NCBI RefSeq assembly: GCF_009905375.1
Contig: NC_133652.1
Coordinates: forward strand, 124,455,205-124,519,204
Length of the DNA stretch: 64,000 nt
Direction: 5' to 3'
Source: Apium graveolens
Taxonomy: Eukaryota; Streptophyta; Magnoliopsida; Apiales; Apiaceae
Positions 36,237 through 47,213 of the stretch are shown in pieces. The stretch's first letter is position 1, and every line of letters begins with the position of its first letter. The notes beneath the pieces are model-generated. The model did not search any database. It saw only the letters and a list, made by a program, of their open reading frames with translations, and was not told where the DNA came from. A program made the position numbers and the translations under genes.

Positions 36237-37078
36237 CAAGGTACCCTCTTTGGAATCCAGAAGAAGGCGCGCCACCCGGTTCAGAAATTCAGGAGTGTGG
36301 TGGGCGTTTGGAGGTTGATGATCAAAGTAAGTATTTGGGGGCGAATAAATCCCCAAATTGATGAGAAAATTCTTGAAAGGGTGGAAAGGAGAGGACGCGC
36401 CCTCGTCTTCCAGCTGTTAAGAAAACCAAAAAAAATGTTGAGGGTGCGCCCAATACGAAAGAACGAGATACGAAAGAATGAAGGAAACAGAAAAGGTAGG
36501 GATAGATTTAAAGAAAGAGCAAGAAGAGCCATATACTAAGAAGGCGCGTCCTATTCTATCAAACAGTTATAAGTAAAAAAAATATATCTATGAAGACTAG
36601 CAAATTAGGTGACAATGGTGTGGCTAAAAATAAAAGGGAACGCGCCTCGTATTAACAAAGAGGCGCGCCTTACCATAGGGCGTACACTTTTGGGGGATAG
36701 ACGTTTGGGATTCCCAGAAACATAAAATTAAAAATTAGACCCAGTGATTTTGGATCTAGAACTGCAAATCACGCATATACAATATACATACACAGATACA
36801 TACATCATTTCATATAAATCATCAAGAACAGAAGTGGACGATAAAAAGGTAACATGGCATGCAATGTGATTTACTTAATGAAATTCAGAAATGTAAGAAG
36901 CCAGCCGTACCTTTTCGGATGGAGAAGAAGTTGACTGAAAGAGATTTGGAGAATGGCGACTGAGAAGGCCGGTTCTGAGCAAAGCAATACCGCTGGGTTT
37001 GGAGCTTTTGAGAAGAGAGAGAAAGTAAGAAAAAGAGGGAAGGTAAAAGTAAAAGAAAAAATGACTGCTTATGACTGA

Positions 37079-37086
37079 TATTTATA
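37079..37086 (-). promoter_or_regulatory. TATA box for the antisense gene of Tat element 2
   Basis: TATAAATA on the minus strand is followed by a pyrimidine-rich leader (about 37060-36930) and then a good 5' splice site, CCGAAAAG/GTACGG, near 36911. This suggests a separate antisense transcript with a non-coding first exon, started only about 290 bp inside the 3' LTR. The signals are read directly; use in the plant is inferred. Confidence 0.6.
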
Positions 37087-37356
37087 GTAAAAAATATGAC
37101 AGCTGTCAAATCAATCATATCAATTGTGAATCCCCAATAAGGGGAACGGCTTTTAAAAATCGTTTGAACTTCTGGGACGCGCCCTATAGGAGGCGCGCCT
37201 TATTTGATTATTATGAAATCCTTGAAACTATAAGGGAAAAATTGGGAGGTACTCCCTATTCAGGGCGCGCCCTGTAAAAAAGTATTGGTAGATTTGTTTA
37301 TACGGGTTTTAATAAAGATGAAGAAAAATTCCAATCCCATTTTCAATGACATATGG

Positions 37357-37371
37357 AATTTGGGGGGTAGT
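37357..37371 (+). other. Polypurine tract of Tat element 2
   Basis: AATTTGGGGGGTAGT immediately precedes the 3' LTR. Confidence 0.7.
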
Positions 37372-38772
37372 TGTTATGCCCAAAAATTGGTATAAACAAT
37401 ATTTAGATTAAGATTAATATAATGGGCAGAATTAAAGGAGAAACGCCTGAAATCTAAGGAAAAGATGAGATTGACTTTCCATAAATAGAAGGCGCGCCCT
37501 AAGAACGCGCCCCATTGATTGAATAGCTGATTGACAGTTGTGGTTATCATGTTTTAAAGGCGCACCCTCCAACAGGTGAAAGAGGCGCGTCCAATTATCG
37601 AGAAGAATGAGAGAATTCTCTTAACTAAAACCTGTAGTGTAAGTGAGCCTTAGGGCGCGCCTAGAGCAAGGAAGACTCTTTGGAGGGGTTGTTTGGACAT
37701 GATTGCTTTGGCAGACTTGCTTGATTTAGACAGAATTGGAACGAGCCCTAAAGATGAATAGTTTAGGGCGCGCCCTATGATGAAAAATGATATAAGAAGA
37801 GACCAAAGGCTGGTAACACAGGACAGTGCCAACATACAGAGATGTTAGGGCGCGCCTTGACCTTCTACTTGAACATATAAATATAGTTTTTATGTGTTGC
37901 TTGGATGGATTCTATGAAAGACTCAAGGAAGATGGAGAATGTTATTACTAACTTATTTGATGCAGGTACTCTATTGAAGAACTCCTTCCTGTAGCATATC
38001 TGCAGGAAAGGCGGTGTCCGTGGTCAGAGACCTCCAGGGGTATGCCTGGACTGAAGGCCTCCTCCTGTAGTCAATGGGTGTCCTCATTGGGGATGTGGGG
38101 TAAAAACTGGTGTGTGCTTTGGGAGCTCTGTCTCTGTAGTCAACGGGTGTCCTCGTTGGGAGACTTTGGAGTATCCTGCACTTTGCACCCAAAAGCTTGG
38201 GATCACTTATCCTGTAATCTGGTAGGGGCTCTTTATCGGGGGACAAGGATGCGTCCAACATTTGGGGTGAATCACGGCTATACCTGCGTCCACGGACTAG
38301 AGAAATAGCTGGTAGCGGAAGGTTATCCTTGGCCAGGGAGATGCCTCATCCGTGAAGTCTCGAAGCCGTGGACGAGCCTTGGGCCTTTGTGGTTGGGCCT
38401 CATCGGCGGACATTCCTAAAGCTAGTAGAAGACGGTTTCCAGTGGGTTTCCCATTGGGCCTCGGGATAAGAAATCTAAGCCCATTAGGTTTCTTGTTCCC
38501 CAAGAACTACGTGGGCTTGATCCCCTATAAATAGGGGTACGTAGGCACATTGTAAGGGGTCAGAAGCGAGAGCGTAAAGGAGCCACCACTAACCCTAAAT
38601 AATCTCAGCCCCCAATAATCAACACCACCAAACACTGTTCATCTTTTCCGACGAATACTGTTCATCGGATCCACCGACTATTGTTCACGTTTCCGACAAA
38701 GAACCGCCATCACAGATCTTGTTTCCGGCTACGAACCTCAAACTTTGTTGATACCAAATTCCTCCGTCAACA
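37372..38772 (+). repeat. 3' LTR of Tat element 2
   Basis: 1401 bp, same length as the 5' LTR with no indels seen. Exact GGCGCGCC at 37491, 37654, 37767 and 37849. Two positions differ in motif state from the 5' LTR: 37559 is GGCGCACC where the 5' copy is intact, and 37767 is intact where the 5' copy is GGCGTGCC. The TATA box is at 38526-38533. Confidence 0.93.
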
Positions 38773-39111
38773 TCTTTCTTTTCCAAATCCGGATTAGATA
38801 CGCGAGTAGGAAACTCTAGTTTCACTCTACAATTCTTGTCCAAGAAAACAGTATTCATATTTAAATTCCCATGCACACGATTTCCATATGCATGGATGCA
38901 ATTCAGCGCTTCCAGAGTTCCCTTAATAATATATGAAACTTGTTTTTTCTCTGCAACCCTGCTGAAACAAAGAGATGGAATTCAAAGATTTGCAGGACTC
39001 GAAAGACACTATATCTTTTTGATCTTGTAACATGCTTTTACAATCCAGAATATTATCATGTTGGCAACATCTATTATCGCCGTCTTTCAAGCTAATTTCT
39101 GTTGACGCCAT
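38773..39111 (-). pseudogene. Kinase-like gene, 5' part (interrupted by Tat element 2)
   Basis: The ATG at 39111 starts MASTEISLKDGDNRC, then CQHDNILDCKSMLQDQ, which fits strand 4 after helix C of a kinase N-lobe. The glycine loop and the Lys strand are absent. A one-base shift near 38965 changes frame into RVAEKKQVSYIIKGTLEAL and the catalytic-loop segment HGNLNMNTVFLD, where the usual HRDLKxxN has lost its Asp. No DFG follows (KLEFPTR). The host was therefore a truncated pseudokinase even before insertion. A TATA box lies about 110 bp upstream. The insertion falls between codons for LEKK and DIASS. Confidence 0.6.
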
Positions 39112-39216
39112 AATAATAATTCAAATAAGAACCGAGACGATTTGCAACTAATAAGTGATATAATAATTTCTAAGAGAAGAGTTGGAGATGATATGTAATT
39201 GTTACCGTCCCTCTGC

Positions 39217-39225
39217 TATATATAA
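39217..39225 (-). promoter_or_regulatory. Possible TATA box of the kinase-like gene
   Basis: TTATATATA on the minus strand about 110 bp before the ATG at 39111. It suggests that the short, N-lobe-truncated form was a real transcription unit and not just a fragment. Confidence 0.45.
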
Positions 39226-39957
39226 CACTTCTTCAGAACCCCGAGAAGGGGTAGGAAACATATATATCCTAGATATATACTTTAGTTAGAACTCCTACAT
39301 AGTGTTGGAACCCACGTAGTTTTGGAACACAATAGCACGTAGATTGATTCTATTTACACATTACTATCGGACATCGATTAGATAATTTTTAATAGTGTAA
39401 ATTTGATTTATCAACAAAATAATTTGAATATTTAAATTGCATCCTTATCTATACCTACAATTATATTATTGACGAAATAATGAAAATTTTATTAATAATC
39501 CTCGTTTGGTATGCAGGGCCAGCCTGAGATGTATAAAGCTCTAAGCAAAAAAATAATTGTGCCCAACAATAAATTGAAAGAATTATAAGAAAGAAAATAT
39601 TGATACTGTTTTTGTTCATATTCGATCCAACTAAACGAGAAAGATATTGTATTTTTTGGTGGTCTTTTAAAATAATAATTAAAAAGATGTGCCCAAAAAA
39701 GTTTGTCCTGCCCATATTTTTTTAATATTTTTTCATTTGTTTCTTCGTGTATATAAAAAATATGAGTCCCAGAAAGTTTAAATTTTTCGTTGCTCCCATT
39801 GATTAAAATAAATAGTTTGGCCTCACCGCCAGCTTTGGATACATGTTGTATTTACCTGATTAACCTTATTTCATTATTTATGTTAATTTCAATTAGTATA
39901 TAAATCAATTAGTTTTTTTACTAAAAAAATTTTTTTTTATTTTTTTTCAACTAAAAC
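39226..39957. other. Intergenic, no gene seen
   Basis: AT-rich DNA with no supported ORF, between the kinase-like gene promoter and the CACTA element. Confidence 0.5.
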
Positions 39958-39960
39958 ATC

Positions 39961-42431
39961 CATTACAAGAAAAAAGACTAAAAGCCACCGGTTAAAAAAC
40001 GGTTGCTTTTAGCTATAAACGACCGAAGTCGGTGGATTTTAATATAAAATCGACCGCTCACCATCGGTGGCTTTTAAACTGGTCGAAATTGTTTTTTGCG
40101 GAGGAATTTATATAAAAACGACCACTTGGATGGTGGCTTTTATTGGAAGTCAACATTTCAGTTTTTTTGCTCGAATATTTGGCGAAAATTTGAACCTCCC
40201 GCTCTTAATTTCTACTAAAATTTGAATTTCCCGCTTTTAGATTATAAGTCACTCAGATCGGTGGCTTTTATATGGCTTTGGACTAATTTACATCACCTGT
40301 TACTTTCTAATTTAGGTAACCAAAAATGGTTAAGAACCATGTGGTTAATATAAGAACCATTTAGGATAAGGAGGTACGTGATTGATTATATTAATATAAG
40401 CATCCGAATGCGGTCAAATTACGAGCACCGAATTTTAAAAAATTATCACCGGAAATTGGAAAATTTCAGAATCCGGTGAGTTTTCCAGATTCCATTCACA
40501 TTCCGGTAGTCCGATTTCGACCCTAATCGTATTTCAAGTAAGCCCTATATAAGAAAAAGTACAACCATTCAAAACAAATACTGTGAGTTAATTATATCCT
40601 CAATCAAAAAACAAATGATGCAATTATTAAACTTTATAATTCTAATTCAAAACTAAACTTCAAGTCTTCAAAAATATCCTGTCCAAAATAACATAAAACT
40701 CTTCTCCACTATTCTAATCCATAGCATCCTGCAATTGAAATTTACAATATTAAACACAAATAAATAACGAATCTATACATACATGTATATATGTATATAT
40801 TTCAAGGTGACCTTAAATTTTCACTTGCGAGCAACAGCACCGCCGACAAACCCACCACGTCCTCCATAAACACAGGATGATTTATGTATGCGGTCGATTA
40901 CCTGGAGGGACGCGACCGATGATTGAAAGGCGGCGGATCGAGGTTGTGTTTTTTCATCGACCCATGATTGGAGAGGTCTAAACGTAAGGGAAGAGAAGGG
41001 TCTGAGATTTGCAGTGGGAAGGAAGGAGAGAGAGAGAGGAGAAGAGGGAGAGAGAGAGACGAGAGGGGATTGTGCGCCGGGAGGGGGTTGTGCGGCGGCT
41101 TGAGGGGATAAACAGGGGTAGTTGTGTGAAAATGGGGGGTTAGGGTTTAATTTTTTATTTTGTTTTGTTTTGATTTATAAATTATATTATATTATATCCT
41201 ATATAAAATTAGTGTAAGGCAGTTAAAGTGGTACAGTTAGATGGTTTGGTCGTCAAGGTTAATAAGGTCATTTAATTGGAATGAGTGAATTTGATTAAAA
41301 GAAATTGTAAATAAATTATTTTAATTTTTATCATATAAAATAAGAAAAACATTAAAATTATATTTAGGTATAAATATTACATAAATTTTGTTACATTTTG
41401 TAAAAGGGGAAAATTATGGATTGTCTTTTAACAAATTTAGAGTACATAAATTTTATAAAATATTAAAACTAAAAAGAAATATAACAATAATTATAAAAAA
41501 ATATTATAAGATAGATAGATCTTGAAATCCTTACGGTTGGACCATTCATAAATATATTTTTTTTAAAAACAAAATATAGTTTGAGACTAAACACTAGTAA
41601 GAAGTAGTGGTCAAACTACTAATTGACTGTTTAAATAACAAACCAAATACGTTAATTTTTTTCTAAAATTTATATCATTTCACTAAAATATATATAAATC
41701 TTAATATTTTTTTCGAGAACACCTCGGTTCGCAAATAACTATTACAAAGTTAGTAAGTTACTTAATTAATTTATTTTTTTAAAAAAATTCTGAAAATAAT
41801 TAATATTACCAAATGCGATCATAATAGATAAATACAATTGATTTCTACTAAAATTACAATTTTTAAAAAAACGGAAAATTTTTCTCACTTTTGCAACCAA
41901 TGTTTTAAAAGTGCGGAAAATCTCCATTTCAAAATATCAAATTCGACCGAAAACGGTTGAATTTAGTATTGTCAAAAAAATTGGCTAGCGGGAAAAATTT
42001 TCTCATTTTTTTTGAAAAGGCTAAATTCGACGGGATGCGGTTGAATTTAAGAGTACCACTAAATTCAACCGTACTCGACCGTTAACGGTCGTTTATATTA
42101 CCACAACCGTTGCAGGTGCAATTATTTATTTTATTTTTTAAAAAATTAAAAGCGACCGCTCGGTCACTTTTATTTTCTATTTTTTTCTTCAATTTGGCGG
42201 CAAATATCCCGCATATTCTTGAAACCATAAAATCGACCGCGACAAGGTGGTGGTTGCTTTTCTTAGCAAAAGCCACCGGATAAAAGCCATCGCCCACAAA
42301 ATCCACCATATACGGTCGCTTTTTTACGTAATTCAGAGTAAGATAAGGTTGATCATAAAAGCCACTGTTTTCGGTGGAATTTATGGTTGGTCGCTTTTAT
42401 TTAGTTGCTTTTACTCTTTTTTCTTGTAGTG
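39961..42431. mobile_element. Non-autonomous CACTA (En/Spm-type) transposon (2471 bp)
   Basis: The left end is CATTACAAGAAAAAAGACTA and the right end, inverted, is CACTACAAGAAAAAAGAGTA. Both sides are flanked by the 3-bp duplication ATC (39958-39960 and 42432-42434). The subterminal 300-450 bp on each side are filled with variants of AAAGCCACCGGT, CGACCG and GGTGGCTTTT in both orientations, as expected for transposase-binding repeats of this superfamily. No TNPA/TNPD-like ORF is present, so it depends on a partner. The left end has a C-to-T change in the conserved CACTA, which may have immobilised it. Confidence 0.88.
40830..41120 (-). other. GC-rich core of the CACTA element, possible captured host exon
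   Basis: This is the only GC-rich part of the element. On the minus strand it shows a CT-repeat leader, an ATG with codons for MKKHNLDPPPFNH, and then a good 5' splice site, CCTCCAG/GTAATC. That looks like the first exon of a plant gene. CACTA elements often carry such gene pieces. The donor gene is unknown to me. Confidence 0.35.
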
Positions 42432-42434
42432 ATC

Positions 42435-43788
42435 TCATTTTAGGCAATTATTTTTAATAAAATAAAATATTATAATTACTAATAGCATCTCCAATGTGGG
42501 TGCTAAACTAAAATATTATTGTCTCTTTTTTCAATTGTATTTTTGGCATATTTCTTCCCAAACATTACTTTAACGATTAGCACTCAAAGTTGTCGAATTA
42601 TTCATATCCAATTATAATTTAAAATATATAGGAAGGTACATGTCTTTGTTAGAATATAAAATTGTATCCAGGTTGAAGGGTGTCAAAAGGTGTCAAAACT
42701 TGGTTACTTTGGTTGGCACCTTTAAGTTTAACCTTTCGATGATAGCCAAAAAAAGTGTCTTACCATCTCATGCCACATGGTATTTTAACTCTTTTAGACA
42801 CCCGTATTAAAGATGTATAAATAACTCATATTTTAATCCTAATTAATATATATACACTAATTATTTTTTTAAAATAAAACACATCACTTTTTATTTTTAT
42901 CAACTAAAATGCCTCAATGAATGATATGTATACGTCTAATTTTACCACCAAAAATATTAAGTCTAATCCATAACATGAGCATTAATATATGAATCGTGGT
43001 AAATTTTGGTTACAAAATCAGAGAATTGGGGAATGATAGTCATCTAGTCAACTTTATTTTTGGTCATCCTCGATATTTATAATTGTATTTAACATAAAAC
43101 ACACTCGCCAGAAAAAATATACTATTAAACGATCTAAAATAAGATTAAAGTCAAACTAAGGAAAATTCGCATTATTGATTTAGGATAAATTTATCTTTAA
43201 AATATAATTATCATTTATAACATACCTACAAATATCAAACGAAACTTTATATTTCAGTAAAATTCTTTATAAAATATCTTTTCTTTCAAAGATATTAATA
43301 TCATATTGTGTGTATATATATATAGACAATTGATCAAATAAAAATCAAACTTAAAATAAAAACTAGATACTAATATAAACCACTCATTTATCTGCACGTG
43401 ACCCGCTTCTTTCACTCAGTATACTATGTATCATTTTTCCTGACTTTAAATTTCTCTCTCTACCTTTACACACACATACATCAGATCACTTTCCTCATTT
43501 TCTTTATTTTTTGTCACCAACTCTCATCTGCTCTTTTTTAAATATATTCACCTCTAATATGTTGGGTCCAACTATTAGCTATAAACACCACTTATACATA
43601 TATGTTTATAATTCCTCCTATGGCAAAAAATGCTCTGTTTCTTGACCGAATACTATACCTTTTTTCCGACGACTTCGTCATTGATGCAAGTAATCAATAA
43701 ATCACCGATCAGAGTTATCAAAATAGCTAAAATAATGATAATTTTACTGTACAGAACTGGTGATTGTCTTAATAAGAATTAGTGATTT
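42435..43788. other. Intergenic, no gene seen
   Basis: Very AT-rich DNA with short open frames only and no element ends that I can support. Confidence 0.5.
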
Positions 43789-44589
43789 TGTTAAGAATAT
43801 GTTGTGAATTTGATGATAAATTAATCAAATCACCTTAGTAGATTTAACTTAGTGAATTTTGTAGCACTCGACGGATGATCAAATATAGTCCCGACAGATG
43901 ATTCAATATAGTCCCGACGGATGATGATTTGATATCCATCGAGTAAGTAGCTTATGTAATAATAAGTCTTGTAGCACATTTCTGCAAACAACTTTGTTTA
44001 GATTCTGTAGGAGCTATGAGTCATGTTGACTACTAGTAGTTATGTAGAATAGGTTGATTAATTGTAAATATGAAATATCTTGTAATTATGCATAAATGAA
44101 ATGGAGTCTAGTGTCAAATAGCTAACCGATGGATGATCAACAAAGCTACCCGACGGATGATCAACAAGCTACCCGACGAATAACAAGCATGTACCCGACG
44201 GATGATCAATTCAAATATCTGTTGACAGTGACAACACAGTCACATGCATTGGGTGTTTGCAAAAGAAATGTGGTAGCCTGTTTAGCAGGAAATTGAGAAT
44301 AAAGAAGCATTACCATTTCCATGCAAGTTATGAAGATTTTCAAAGATGCTGGAATAGAGTGGTGAAGCAGCATGGAGTTAGACTTGATAGTTTTTGTTTT
44401 ATTATCCTGTCTTATTACCATGTAAACTTACTGATATATAAACCAAGTGTATCTAGTATAACAAACAATCAAGCAAAAACATTTAGAAGAGAAATAGAAA
44501 AAGCTTTACTTGTCAAGAATTTCTCTGTAGTTTGTTTGTTCAACTTGTAAAGAAGTTGTGAATCAATTTGAGCTTCACAGAATTCTCAA

Positions 44590-44627
<38 letters not shown>

Positions 44628-44838
44628 TGGATACATTTAAATCCACCAGAAAGTTTTAAATACTTGTGTTTTTATTACTTTGTGTTTGATTAACTTAATT
44701 CTTTCATTCCGCAATTTGCAAATCAAAACACTTATATATATATATATCGAGTTAGAACATTTTATAAATCTTAAAAAGAAGCCTAAATTACATTCAACCT
44801 CCCTTCTGTAATTCTTGTTGTATTCTTAGGGAATAACA
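43789..44838 (+). repeat. 5' LTR of the deleted Sirevirus-like element
   Basis: 1050 bp, from TGTTAAGAATATG to GGGAATAACA. Family motif CGACGGATGAT or variants at 43869, 43892, 43915, 44127, 44151, 44174 and 44195. Confidence 0.8.
44594..44625. repeat. (AT)n microsatellite in the LTR
   Basis: Sixteen AT dinucleotides. The equivalent place in the LTR at 6594 has only a short TATATAT run (7380-7386), so the repeat grew after the copies parted. Confidence 0.85.
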
Positions 44839-44840
44839 AT

Positions 44841-44852
44841 TGGTATCAAAGC
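44841..44852 (+). other. Primer-binding site, initiator methionine tRNA type
   Basis: TGGTATCAAAGC differs by one base from TGGTATCAGAGC, the standard copia primer site complementary to the 3' end of tRNA-iMet. Confidence 0.8.
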
Positions 44853-44898
44853 AAGCTCTTTAAGTACAAAGAGTGTAAAGATCACAACAAACAGCAAG

Positions 44899-47213
44899 AT
44901 GAACAAGAAGGATGTTTGAGTTAAAATTCCTTTTCAGGACAAAGACATCTATCACCATTGGAAGGTGAAAATGCATCTACATCTTCTTTCTTAAGATGAT
45001 GCCTATGTTGATTGCATAGAGAGAGAACCTCATGTACCAATGAGAGCTGCAACTGGCAATGAACCATCTGTTCCCAAGCCTAGGCATGAATGGTCAGATC
45101 CTGATATTGAGCAAGTCAGGAAAGACAAGAAGGCCATGAATATATTATTCAATGGATTTGATGGTGACATGTTTGATAACATCATTAACTGCAAAAAAAC
45201 CAAGGAGGTTTGGGACACTATCCAGATTATTGGTGATGGTACTGAGCAAGTGAGGGAGAATAAGATGCAGCTGCTAATTCAGCAATATGAGCACTTCCAT
45301 TGTGAAGATAGTGAGTCTCTCACTGATATTTTTAGTAGATTTCAAAACTACTAAATGCTCTGAAGTTGCATGGAAGAGTCTATCAGACAAAAGACTCTAA
45401 CCTCAAGTTCCTTAGATCTCTTCCAAAGGAGTGGAAACCAATGACAGTCTCATTGAGAAATTCTCAGGATTACAAGGAGTTTTCCTTGGAGAGACTGTAT
45501 GAAATCCTGAAGACTTATGAGTTTGAAATAGATCAAGATGAGAGGATGGAGAAAGGAAGGAAGAAAGGAGGGTCCATAGCACTGGTTGCTGAGTTAGAGA
45601 AAGAGAAAGAGATGAAGGTAGAAGTTGTTGAGTCTACTTCAAAGGTCTGTGAGAACAAGTGCTAAGGGCTGGTAGCTGAAAATGAAGATCATTTGAGCCA
45701 AGATGACATTGATGATATTGATGAGCATTTAGCATTCCTTTCCAGAAGATTTGCCAAGCTCAAGTTCAAAAAGAACTTTGGAGCAGCCAGGCCAAGTAGA
45801 AACATGGTGGATAAATCCAAATTCAAATGTTTCAAATATGGCTTGGCAGGGCATTTTGCCAGTGAGTGTAGAAAGTCAGATTCCAGCAAAAAGAAGTTTG
45901 AGCCTGTTGATTACAAACAGATATATTTTGAGTTGCTCAAGCAAAAGGAAAGGACTTTCATTACACAGGAAAATGACTGGGCAGCTGATGGATTGGATGA
46001 AGATGAGGATGTGAACTATGTCAATCTAGCCCTAATGGCCAATTCTGATGAAACAGAAATAAGTTCTTCAAATAATCAGGTAATCACCACTAACCTAACA
46101 CATTTATCTAAAGCTGAGTGTAATGATGCAATCAATGACATATCTACAGAATTATTTCACTTGCGTGTTACACTTAAGTCCCTCGCTAAGGAAAATGCTA
46201 AAATTAAAGAAAAAAAATTATTTTTAAGTGAGAGGAATAATGTGCTAGAGTCTCAATTTATTGAATTTGAAAAATTGAAAATTAAGTGTAAGATTGCTAA
46301 GGATGAATTAACTGAGTCCTTGAAGAAAGAAGAGATTTTAAAGAAGCAGCTTGAACGAGAACAGGAAGTGATTAAAGCATGGAAATTATCCAGAGATGTC
46401 CATGCTCAAATCACTAAAGTTCAAGGTATTGAGTCCTTTTGTGATGCAGCCTGAAAAAAGAGTAAGGAGAAGCTGGAATCCAATTTGGTTGAAGAATTGT
46501 TAACAGATATGGACTCGACGGATGATGAGAATCATCCGTCGGATAATCAAAAGGATTATCCGTCGAGTGATAAAGAGCCACATCCGTCGGCTGTGAGCAA
46601 ACCTATGAGCAAAGCCAAGCCTTCCAAGTTGAATGAAAAATATAGATCAGTTTCCAAAAACTTTGTTATGTTTCAGGAGAATCAAGTCAAGTGAAGAAGG
46701 AGAAGAAAGTGAATGTTGGTCATCTGTCCATCAAGCAATTGAATGACAGATTAGAGAAGATTGAGGTTAAAACAGAAACTAAAAGGAAAAACATTAAATA
46801 TGGGAAAGTAGGGATTAAAAAATATAACAACTACAAACCTGATAAATATGCTCCAAGAAAAATCTGTGTTAAGTGTGGTAGTGTTTTTTATTTGTCTGTT
46901 AATTGCAAACTTGCCATGCCTACTCCTATATATGTACCCTCTTCTTTTCCTAACATGAATGTCATGCCTTCTATGCCTATGAATGCTATGTCTGCTCAGA
47001 ATATGAATGCACAATTTGCTAATATGCCATTTGTACCTAATCCTTATTATGCTGCATTTAGTATGCCATAAATTCCATTTAGCTTGCCTGATAAGTATGC
47101 TCTAAGAAAAATATGTGTTAAGTGTGGTAATCTTAATCATTTGTCTGTTAATTGCAAACTTGCCATGCCTACTCCTATATATGTACCCTCTTCTTTTCCT
47201 AACATGAATGTCA
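44899..47213 (+). pseudogene. Gag of the deleted Sirevirus-like element
   Basis: The ATG at 44899 meets TGA after six codons. The same frame resumes with the copia gag (UBN2-type) core: KAMNILFNGFDGDMFDNI and EVWDTIQIIGDGTEQV. Frameshifts near 45355 and 46690 lead into LKFLRSLPKEWKPMTVSLR, a first zinc knuckle with Tyr instead of the second Cys (CFKYGLAGHFASEC, about 45827), a coiled coil (46100-46400) and a second knuckle. The second knuckle exists twice. In the first copy His is Tyr (CVKCGSVFYLSVNC); in the second it is complete (CVKCGNLNHLSVNC, about 47112). Gag packages element RNA; this copy is inactive. Confidence 0.78.

Larger units (their letters stand above)
33228..37271. repeat. Array of 20 exact GGCGCGCC palindromes
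   Basis: Exact copies start at 33228, 33245, 33365, 33464, 33678, 33768, 34225, 34413, 34440, 34579, 34747, 34861, 35227, 35560, 35663, 35953, 36266, 36662, 37192 and 37264. One-base variants occur at 33741, 34842, 35980, 36392, 36443, 36542 and 37175. Most copies read A or G before and C or T after the octamer. Spacing is irregular and flanks differ, so this is not a tandem repeat. The array covers the space between pol and the 3' LTR, ignores gene structure, and continues into the LTRs. Confidence 0.93.
24795..38772 (+). mobile_element. Tat element 2: Ty3/gypsy LTR retrotransposon (13978 bp)
   Basis: Both LTRs are 1401 bp (24795-26195 and 37372-38772) and start TGTTATGCCC. The 5-bp duplication TCTTT flanks the element (24790-24794 and 38773-38777). 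Order: LTR, primer site, gag, protease, RT, two RNase H domains, integrase, a gene on the opposite strand, polypurine tract, LTR. A count by eye gives about 37 mismatches between LTRs, near 97.4 percent identity, so it is much younger than element 1. Gag-protease and the antisense gene carry stops; pol is open. Its 3' third and its LTRs are studded with GGCGCGCC. It sits inside the coding region of a kinase-like gene. Confidence 0.95.

Noticed and set aside
33228..37271. GGCGCGCC sites as inserted cloning sites (AscI recognition sequence) or vector contamination
   Set aside because: Copies lie at irregular places inside an element with natural LTRs and target duplication, and mutated versions are present. 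An artefact would not give this.
24914..37856. CRISPR-like array of the palindrome
   Set aside because: Spacers vary from 9 to over 300 bp, the repeat is only 8 bp, and the host is a plant.
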